From Acanthamoeba sp. SK_2022b (lineage: Eukaryota > Discosea > Longamoebia > Acanthamoebidae), in assembly GCA_027943245.1 (NCBI GenBank), contig JANDJZ010000706.1, positions 1 through 23,963 of the forward strand: a stretch of DNA of 23,963 bases. The letters run 5' to 3'. The translations under genes and the position numbers were made by a program. The notes beneath the pieces were generated by a model. That model saw only the letters and a list, made by a program, of their open reading frames with translations. It had not been told where the DNA came from and did not search any database. Numbering within the stretch: the first letter of the stretch is position 1; each line of letters begins with the position of its first letter. Positions 17,728-23,963 of this stretch are shown piece after piece.

Positions 17728-18228
17728 ATGAATTTAGTCACATTGCTGAACCGCACGCTGCGCTTGGGCTTCTGGGGAGTAAGCACCCTCTACCACATGG
17801 CCGCCTGCCTCCTCGTCGGCCTGCTTCTCCTCCTCTTCCCCGAGGAGGTGCTCCAGTTCGTCGTCGAGCCGGGCGTGGTCGGCGTGCACACCGAAGGATC
17901 AACGGCGCTGATGACGCCCCTGGTGGCCAACGCAACGGCGCGCTATCTGGGCTTCCAGCTGGCCGTGGTGGGCCTCCTCTTCGGCATGTTCGGAAGCGTC
18001 GCCGATCACAAGGCGCGCACACGACTCAACTACTTTGTGATGGCGTCTTACGTGGGCGGCATCGCGTTCCACGCTCTCCATCTCTACCTCCGCACGGGCA
18101 TCCTGTGCCGTGAGGTTCTCGTCTCCGGCATCCTCTCCAACACCTTCGGTCTCTGCCTCGCCCTCGTGTGCCTCTACTACCTCGCCTTCGACTCCGCCTC
18201 TCCCGCCAAGAAGAACAAGAACAACTGA
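17728..18228 (+). CDS. Four-helix integral membrane protein of unknown function
   Basis: An intronless 166-aa frame with strong third-position G/C. I do not recognise the family. Four hydrophobic segments are visible at about residues 19-38 (STLYHMAACLLVGLLLLLF), 69-90 (ARYLGFQLAVVGLLFGMFG), 101-120 (NYFVMASYVGGIAFHAL) and 131-153 (VLVSGILSNTFGLCLALVCLYY). The C-terminus is basic and soluble (KKNKNN), like an ER-retention type tail but without an exact KKXX. The size and four-helix layout resemble small DUF-type membrane proteins; no catalytic motif is seen. The Asn-Ala-Thr at 67-69 is a potential glycosylation site. Confidence 0.75.
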   Translation: MNLVTLLNRTLRLGFWGVSTLYHMAACLLVGLLLLLFPEEVLQFVVEPGVVGVHTEGSTALMTPLVANATARYLGFQLAVVGLLFGMFGSVADHKARTRLNYFVMASYVGGIAFHALHLYLRTGILCREVLVSGILSNTFGLCLALVCLYYLAFDSASPAKKNKNN

Positions 18229-18797
18229 GGCGCCCCAGCTTCCCCACTCACTACTCGCCCGCCAGAGGGAGAGGCGAAGAAGACCACAACAATATTAGCC
18301 ATGATCGTGATAATAAACCCTCAACCCCCCACACTTTCCACACGGCGTGATGTGACTCCAACGCTACGCTTCATTCATTCATTCTTGTTGGTGACGAGGA
18401 CACACAACAATCAAGGGGGGAAAGGCGACTGCGGCCCACGTCACCCGCGCTCCCTCCCGCTCACGGCCCGTCCCCAGCTGGGGATGCGATCTCCCAAAGC
18501 CAAGAGACGGGCCTCGCCGAAGTAGTGAGCAGGGGGGGAGGCCGCCTTCTCTGGCGGGCCGCGCGCGCAAGAGAGCTCTCCCCGAGTCGCCGCGAGCGCG
18601 ACGGAGCAGACCACCGACCCACTGGAGGGCACAAGAAGGGAAGCGTGGCCGCACCGGAGCGTGCGTGACAAGGGGGCCGCCTCCGTCGACGTCGGGCGGA
18701 GGGCTGCGCAGCCGTGTTGAGAGAGATCGACCCCGCGCCAGGGAGAGCGCGCAGGGAACGGGGCGGGGGGGGAGGGGGCCCACGACGAGCGGGCTCC
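18229..18797. other. Convergent GC-rich spacer
   Basis: This lies between the membrane-protein gene (+) and the SBDS gene (-), which both end here. AATAATA/ATAATAAA signals occur at 18290-18315 for the plus gene. From about 18420 to 18780 it is unusually GC-rich (runs such as GGGGGGGAGG), with long overlapping open frames that show no motif or splice pattern. A structured RNA cannot be excluded, but I see no known family. Confidence 0.4.
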
Positions 18798-19921
18798 TCA
18801 TTTGGCTCCGCGACCACGGCCGCCCCGTCCGCCGCCGCGGGCGGCCTTGCCCCCGCGGCCGCCCTTGCCCTTGGCGCCGGGCTCCTCCTCCATGGTGGCC
18901 ACCGACTGGCCGTCCACGTCGAAGCTGAACTCGCCCTTGGTGACGTTCCTCAAGTCGGTCATGAACGCATCGTAGTCTGCGCAGAGCGCGAGCGTTAGCG
19001 CCTTGAGGCCCGAGCTCTCACCAGTGGAGGGGCGCCGTACCACCGGGCACGATGGACACCTGCATCGTGGCGGAGCCCGACGAGTAGTTCTCGCCGCTCA
19101 CCTGCGCGTACTTCTTCACGGTGCCCATCGCCTGGCCGACAAACTTGGTGGGGACTGTGTAGTGGGTTGAAGGGGGGGGGGTGAGCCGACAATGCATTGG
19201 CACGCGAAGTTGCGCCATGAATTGGGCGAGTAGTGGTGGCAGCGCGTACTGGAAAGGGTGCCGCTCATCTCGGAACGCTTGATGGGAAGGATCTCGGGGA
19301 GCTTCTTGAGCACCTTCTCCTGCACCTGACGCTCGGCAGCAACGTCGGGATCTACGTTGATCTTCATCTGCTCGAACGCGTTTTCAATGCGCACGACGGG
19401 ATGCGGCGTCTTGGTTCTCGGGTCAATGTAGTACTTGTGGATGTAGTTTACTGCACCGCCACGTTGTGGTAAATAAAATTTGTTAATAAGATGATTGATG
19501 GCACTGATGATGGACTGGGATCCACTTACCCATCTCGGCCTTGCGCTTGGCCACCTTCTCGCGACGCTCGGCAGCGGTTAGCTGAAGTTCACCCTTTTCC
19601 ACCACCACCTTGGCGCAGTCCTCGACGTTGGACGTACCGAACGCCTTCCTGCACGCGATGACACACTCAGATCGTGAGCCAACAGAGCACACAATTTGCA
19701 CGAGCACGCAGAAAGAAAGAGGCTGGGCGCGCGTACAGAAGATCGGCCTCCTTGGCACGCTCGCCCTTGGAGTGGTTGGTGTAGATCTCATCGGCAAAGA
19801 GGACATTCGAGAAGCCAAGCTTGCCTTCGCGGAATTGAAGGGCAGCACCCTTCTTGGTAAGGACTTCGAAAGAGCCAGCATCACCAGCCTTGTATCGCAC
19901 TACTTGGTAAGCCTGCTGCAT
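18798..19921 (-). CDS. SBDS: SBDS-family ribosome maturation protein with RGG tail
   Basis: Exons in transcript order are 19921-19737, 19648-19530, 19450-19250, 19154-19044 and 18976-18798, giving 264 aa. Family blocks are VVRYKAGDAGSFEVL, NHSKGERAKEADLL, KAFGT (the SKGQxAKKEDLxxAFGT region), then VVVEKGELQLTAAER (KGEVQVSDKER), YIDPRTKTPHPVVRIENA (NPETKRPYTVxxIExA) and a ferredoxin-like C-terminal domain. SBDS works with the GTPase EFL1 to release eIF6 from pre-60S subunits. The N-terminus is about 10-15 residues shorter than usual. An alternative start is ATG 20103-20101, immediately followed by a consensus GTGAGT donor and spliced to 19918 or nearby; it would give almost the same protein. 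The last ~25 residues are an unusual KGGRGGK...RGGRGRG tail. Confidence 0.88.
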
Positions 19922-20357
19922 CGTTGTGTGTTCAAGAGAAGGCGTGTGGATCTGGTTATGTTGTTGTGTGATGGGCCAGCGTCTTCGTTGGCCTGCCGTA
20001 CGGTTTTCCGCGAATGGAATGCGACGCAGGCTAAGAAAAGAAGCAAAAACCAAGCCAGGAAATGCAGCCAGAAAACTGGACTTGTAAACTGGTTACTCAC
20101 CATTTATGGAGTGGATAAGAAGAGACCTTGGTTCCCCTTGTACTTCAAGACCTCTTGAGTGTGGTGCTTAGTGCTGCTCTAGGGCTGCAACGTGGGTGTG
20201 GTGAAGATTCTTGCACAAATTGTGCAGCTTTGCGGAGATACGGAGTTATAGTTGCTTTCCGTGTTTTCTGTGTTTCCTTTGGACGTCTTTTTTTCTTTGC
20301 CCTTCGTCAGCAGAAGATCACCCACTCCTTCATCTCCGTTCGTCCATCTCCATCAAC
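19922..20357. promoter_or_regulatory. Divergent promoter region, SBDS (-) and C2-domain (+) genes
   Basis: This holds the 5' leader (possibly with a leader intron, GTGAGT at 20100 down to CAG near 19916) of SBDS and the pyrimidine-rich leader of the C2 gene (a TTTTTTTCTTTGCCC stretch at about 20288). No other gene is seen. Confidence 0.45.
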
Positions 20358-20765
20358 ATGCCTAAGCTCGAGATCATCGTTTCCGGCGGCAACTTCAAGC
20401 GCATGGACACCAAGGCCTACAACATCACCAAGAAGGAGGCTTGGGTGAAGCTGCAGGTTGCCGGCCAGGAGGTTACCACCACTCGCGTGGCCTGCCCCAT
20501 GCTCGACCCCGTGTTCGACGAGACCTTCACCCTCGACGTTAACGATCCCGCCACCGACAAGGTCACCGTCACTTTCTACCTGGCCGACACCCTCATCGGC
20601 CAGCCCGCTGATTACATCCTCAGCGGTCTCACCAAGGGCAAGGGCACCTACAAGGGCATGGCCATCGTCGGCGGCAAGCTCGACATGACCTTCCGCGCCA
20701 TCGACTTCGGCAAGGAGGAGGAGGCTCAGGAGGAGGATGATGACGGCTTCATGGAGTTCCTCTAA
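20358..20765 (+). CDS. Small single-C2-domain protein
   Basis: An intronless 135-aa frame starting ATCAACATG. The sequence runs KLEIIVSGGNFKRMD, then AWVKLQVAG, a T-x-V-x-x-x-L-D-P-V-F-D-E-T-F core (TRVACPMLDPVFDETF) and VTVTFYLADTLIGQ, which fit the C2 beta-sandwich pattern (N-P-x-W-N-E and D-x-D blocks replaced by DPVFDE and ADTLIG). It is a lipid-binding fold usually acting at membranes; several calcium-ligand aspartates look lost, so calcium dependence is doubtful. The acidic C-terminal tail (EEEEAQEEDDD, ending FMEFL) is distinctive. Codon use is extremely biased to C-ending codons, a sign of high expression. The nearby pyrimidine-rich leader supports that. Confidence 0.82.
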   Translation: MPKLEIIVSGGNFKRMDTKAYNITKKEAWVKLQVAGQEVTTTRVACPMLDPVFDETFTLDVNDPATDKVTVTFYLADTLIGQPADYILSGLTKGKGTYKGMAIVGGKLDMTFRAIDFGKEEEAQEEDDDGFMEFL

Positions 20766-21174
20766 ATTAATTTTGTTCTGGCTTCTAATCAGCTCCCCCC
20801 TATCTCACGATGAAGTAAACAATTTTAAAATCCAGTTTTCTCGTTTTTTGCCATGCGACTGCACTTGGCTACATTTAACCGATTCTGTTGGGATGAAAAG
20901 AATGGGCCCGCCCCCGTATACGGCCGACACGGACTACGCTGTCGCTTCGTTGCACGAGTTGAACGAAATGGGACCGTTCCTCAACGCTCACTGGGCGTGC
21001 ACTCAGGCTCGCCCTATCCTTGAGCCCGTGGAGTCAGGCGCTCATCACGACCAGGGAGGGACACACGAACAACCATTCGGCCGAAGAGATGACCCTCGAG
21101 CCCTTGTATGCAGTGAAAAGCATTCTCCAGTAGCGGTGTCTGGGTTGTTGTTATTTTAGTTAGCGTCGTCACAC
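20766..21174. other. Spacer between C2 and F-box/ankyrin genes
   Basis: This contains the 3' UTR of the C2 gene and the promoter of the F-box gene. The frame through 20898-21120 (for example PPPYTADTDYAVASLHELNEMG) looks mildly protein-like but has no start, splice or family support. Confidence 0.4.
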
Positions 21175-23227
21175 ATGGAAGCACACCGGGAGGAAGAAGA
21201 GGGGAGCTTCTTCGGGGCGGTGGCGGAGTTGCCGGTGGAGCTCGTCCTCGCCGTGCTGGGGCGGTTGCCAGGCGCGGACCTGCTGCGGGTCGAGGCCGTG
21301 TGTCGCCGCTGGCGCCGCTTCTTGCACGACCCGTCGCCCCTCGCCTCCTCCATTTGGCGCACCGTACTACCCCCCCCTTTGTACTATGAAGACAGTCTAT
21401 ACCCCCCCCCCCTCCCAATCTCACCTGTGGTTGCGCTGGGGGGGGGGCTTAAGGCACACGAGGCAGAGTTTGGTGGCCCGATGCCGCCACCTCCGACCAC
21501 GCCTCTGCTACAGGCGGCGGCTGAGAAGGTGGACGGAGGCAGCCGCCCGAGGGCGCGCAAGCTCAAAGTGCACCAGCGCAAGCGTGGCGACTGGCGTCTC
21601 TTCTACCGCCACTCCCTGCGCACGCTCCATCGGTGCGCTCGTCGCGGCGTGATGATATAACCATCACATTGCAATGCGCCTTTTGCATTCGTCACCCTGT
21701 TTGTTGATTGGTTGGTTGACGAGCCAACCGGCGGCGAGCTGCGCAGGCTTCGCGGCGGCCCTTCGTGGAGCGCCCAAGAGGAAACCCTTGCGGCGGCGAT
21801 CAAGGGGCTGCTCCGTTGGATGCTCGCGTGCGGCCACCACGCGGCCTTTGCGCGACTGCTCCGCGACTCGGGCGACACGGTCGGCCGCCTCGTGCGCACG
21901 CTCGTGCACGGCTGGAACGAGGGCCGAGCCCCCAGTCGCCGCGTCGAGCCCCTGGCCTGGGTGGTCAAGGCCGGCTGCATGGAGCTGTTTCGCGCCCTCG
22001 TGCTGGACCTGGAGGTGGCGGTGTCCCACCCGTCCGAGCTCTTCCGCGCCGTGATGGCCTCGCCCCTCAACGCCGAGATGGTCCCCCTGCTGCTCTCGTC
22101 GCCCGCCATCCAACCGATGGCTCTCACAGCGCTGTTCCATGCCGCGTGTACGGTCGTGTCGTGTCGTGTCGTGTCGTGTCGTGTCGTGCGGGTGGACTGA
22201 TGGGTGGAGCAGGCGAGAGGGAGCAAGTGGAGTTGGCAGGACTGGTGGCTCGGTGCGCCGATGCTAGCCCTGCCCTGTTGACGTCCACCAACCGGCGCGG
22301 ACACACAGGTCTTTGTTTCTCTCTTGCAAGGGGCTCGAGGACACCCATTGACACACGCGCGCGCACACAGCACTGTACGAAGCTTGCGCGAGGCGGCGCC
22401 TCAAGACGATCGATTTCCTGCTGCGCGAGCTGTCCCCCAACTACGACTGCGCACGGGAACTCCCACTGGCCGTGTCCCGCTGTCCCGTGGGAGTGGTGGC
22501 TGCCATCCTCCTGCGGGCCAGGCCTGCCCGCGCCGTGTTGTTTCAGTCGATCTTCGCCGCTTGCGCGGTGCCCCCCCCCTCTCCTTCAAACGTGTCATCC
22601 GTGCGGGGAGGTGGGCCTGGAGTTTCTGATTGGCTGGCGAAAACACAGCGGCCCGATTCGGCGGAGGTGGCGGCTCTGCTGCTGGAACACGGGGCGGACC
22701 CCAACGCGTCGCGATCGTACAGGAACGTGACCCCATTGCACGCGGCCTGCAGTGTCGCGACCCCGTCGGTCGCGCTGGTGCAGCTGCTCCTCGACCACGG
22801 CGCCCACCCGAATGCCAGCGACGTACGTAAACACTCCACGCACACTCTCTCGCACACAGTAGTAACGAAAGCAGCTCCGCCTTTCGATGCAGTGCAGGCG
22901 CAAGACTCCGATGCAGTGTCTGATGGAGAGGCCGGCCACGTCGGCCGGCGCCAGTGCGCAGAAGGTGGCCGTGGCCCGACTCCTGGCGGCCCACGGGGGG
23001 AGTCTTGGCCAACCGACGGTATATGCCAAGGACTCCTTCGATTCGGGGCTGCTGTGCCAGCTCCTGAGCTGGCTGCACAGCCACAGTTACCCGTCGTATG
23101 ACATCGGCGATCGGCCTGAGAGGGACCTGTGGGTGGTGGCCCTCCTCGAGTGCTTGCTGGAGCATGGCCTGGCCATTCCGGTATACCTCACCTCCCGGTT
23201 GGTGATGACAAAGAACCCAACCCTTGG

Positions 23228-23281
<54 letters not shown>

Positions 23282-23872
23282 GCCTGCCCTCTAATGGGGA
23301 GTAGACAATGCCCTCCGAGAGACTTACGCGGCTGTTGTTCTCCTCGACCCCACTGGTCATCGCATGTCTGGCCAAGCATGGCTTCCCACTACGCGGCAAC
23401 CACATCTCGTATGACGTCCTCTCAACACACACACGCACACACGCACGCACGCACGCACACGCACGGAGTGATGACGTGGAGTGGGTGATGTTGACGTGCG
23501 TGCAGAGGTCCGTTGGGCTACTTCTTGGCCCGAAAGCCAATAGCGTGGCGCAACAACATGGCCGCCCTGCTGCAGGCGGGGCTCGACCCCACCCAGGCGC
23601 TGCTCCAGGTCAGAATGGGCGACCTGCTCACGCTCGACCTCCTGTTGGCCGGCGGGGCCGACCTCGATGCCTTCATTCGGGTCCCGGTGTATAATATGCC
23701 GCACCAGCGCTTCGAAGTGGTGGAGGCGTGGGTGCGGGCGCTGCACGAGCGAGGGCTGGACTTTGCAAAAGGGGGCCGCCCGCTCGAGGATACGGACTCA
23801 CCGCTGTTCCGGTGGACCCAGGGCTTCAGCGCGGAAGAGAAGGCGCGCATCCAGCAGGTCTGGCGGCGCTGA
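21175..23872 (+). CDS. F-box and ankyrin-repeat protein
   Basis: Eight exons, 21175-21363, 21514-21648, 21724-22147, 22371-22567, 22649-22822, 22893-23180, 23305-23408 and 23506-23872, join in consistent phase to 625 aa. An F-box-like segment is at about residues 18-60 (LPVELVLAVLGRLPGADLL, then VCRRWRRFL). This suggests an SCF ubiquitin-ligase adaptor binding Skp1. After a middle region of degenerate helical repeats come ankyrin units (EVAALLLEHGADPNAS, VTPLHAACS, LVQLLLDHGAHPNASD, RRKTPMQC...ARLLAAHG), and later LLQAGLDP and LDLLLAGGADLDAF. Ankyrins would bind the substrate. Intron 3 holds a (CGTGT)n array, intron 6 a (CA)n array and intron 7 a CA/CG array. The exon 3 donor (CGT|GTACGG) and exon 7 donor (CTC|GTATGA) were picked for phase. 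Confidence 0.85.
22152..22189 (+). repeat. (GTCGT)n pentanucleotide array in an F-box/ankyrin intron
   Basis: About seven units of the same pentanucleotide as in the ORP intron lie just after the exon 3 donor of this gene. Here the transcribed strand reads GTCGT, opposite to the ORP case. Confidence 0.88.
23230..23279 (+). repeat. (AC)n microsatellite in intron
   Basis: About 25 uninterrupted AC units lie in intron 6 of the F-box/ankyrin gene, between the GTATAC donor at 23181 and the TAG acceptor at 23304. Confidence 0.95.
23424..23464 (+). repeat. (ACAC/ACGC)n microsatellite in intron
   Basis: An interrupted AC/ACGC run lies in intron 7 of the F-box/ankyrin gene. Confidence 0.85.
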
Positions 23873-23963
23873 CCTCGCCCCCGCCCACTCGATCGCGATC
23901 AACTCGCCAGCATCATCGCTCTTTTTGTGAACCGACCCCATTGGCTGGGTGTTTATTGAAAGG
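23873..23963. other. 3' flank of the F-box/ankyrin gene
   Basis: Only 91 bases remain after the stop codon. No poly(A) signal better than TTTATTGAAA is visible, and the window ends here. Confidence 0.3.

Noticed and set aside
17343..18113. 256-aa plus-strand frame overlapping the membrane-protein gene
   Set aside because: It is a shadow in another frame; the 166-aa frame has the hydrophobic periodicity and codon bias of a real gene.
18420..18780. GC-rich spacer as a candidate structured ncRNA
   Set aside because: No recognised core of SRP, RNase P/MRP or a snRNA could be found, and low-complexity runs explain the composition.
20101..20158. Reverse-strand VLKYKGNQGLF-like reading upstream of SBDS as a lost N-terminal exon
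   Set aside because: It is followed by a stop before the ATG and cannot be joined in phase to the SBDS exon.
20898..21159. Protein-like frame between the C2 and F-box genes
   Set aside because: No start, splice signals or recognisable motif; insufficient support.
23087..23380. Minus-strand poly-Cys/Val frames
   Set aside because: They are translations of the (AC)n microsatellite.

Overview
The window looks like nuclear DNA of a GC-rich, intron-dense, free-living amoebozoan, most likely Acanthamoeba or a close relative. That placement is inferred from gene style and content (short GT-AG introns of about 65-150 bp in almost every gene, C/G-ending codons, A+T-rich spacers, an actin-cytoskeleton and eukaryotic housekeeping repertoire), not from a database match. 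No operons, CRISPR arrays, insertion sequences, tRNA or rRNA genes are visible. Exon coordinates below are my own splice reconstructions, based on GT/AG sites, phase continuity and family motifs.

Layout, left to right. (1) 94-2163 +: 3' part of a very long E/R/K-rich helical protein ending in a complete villin headpiece. (2) 2393-3703 -: proline/serine-rich protein with FLSP repeats, many S/T-P sites and a KRVTF PP1-docking motif, with a palindromic E2F-type site just upstream. (3) 3911-5159 +: NAD(P)-dependent reductase of the dihydroflavonol/cinnamoyl-CoA reductase type. (4) 5266-6357 -: METTL21-like seven-beta-strand methyltransferase, convergent with (3). (5) 6412-6970 +: decayed fragment of a TFIP11/STIP splicing-factor gene. 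(6) 6971-7740: gene-free, with a perfect 12-bp hairpin. (7) 7748-9240 -: decayed CLU-domain plus TPR-like gene. (8) 9515-12251 -: phospholipase D-like gene with two HKD motifs and one unresolved exon junction. (9) 12743-14902 -: oxysterol-binding-protein-related protein, complete in ten exons. (10) 15216-16018 -: small protein resembling the N-terminal Arp2/3-binding part of cortactin. (11) 16411-17260 +: four-finger RanBP2-type zinc-finger protein with Gly/Tyr-rich linkers. (12) 17728-18228 +: four-helix membrane protein of unknown function. (13) 18798-19921 (or 20103) -: SBDS ribosome maturation factor with an RGG tail. (14) 20358-20765 +: small single-C2-domain protein with strong codon bias. 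(15) 21175-23872 +: F-box plus ankyrin-repeat protein in eight exons.

The genes do not form a pathway; this is an ordinary gene-dense protist region. Three genes (1, 10, 14) fit cortical actin or membrane functions, and two (8, 9) act on lipids. The most interesting points are the headpiece on a long charged helix, the minimal cortactin-like protein, the SBDS RGG tail, the E2F-type sites in two divergent promoters, the pair of decayed genes between 6.4 and 9.3 kb, and (CGTGT)n minisatellites sitting inside two unrelated introns. I found no convincing novel defence or mobile system.
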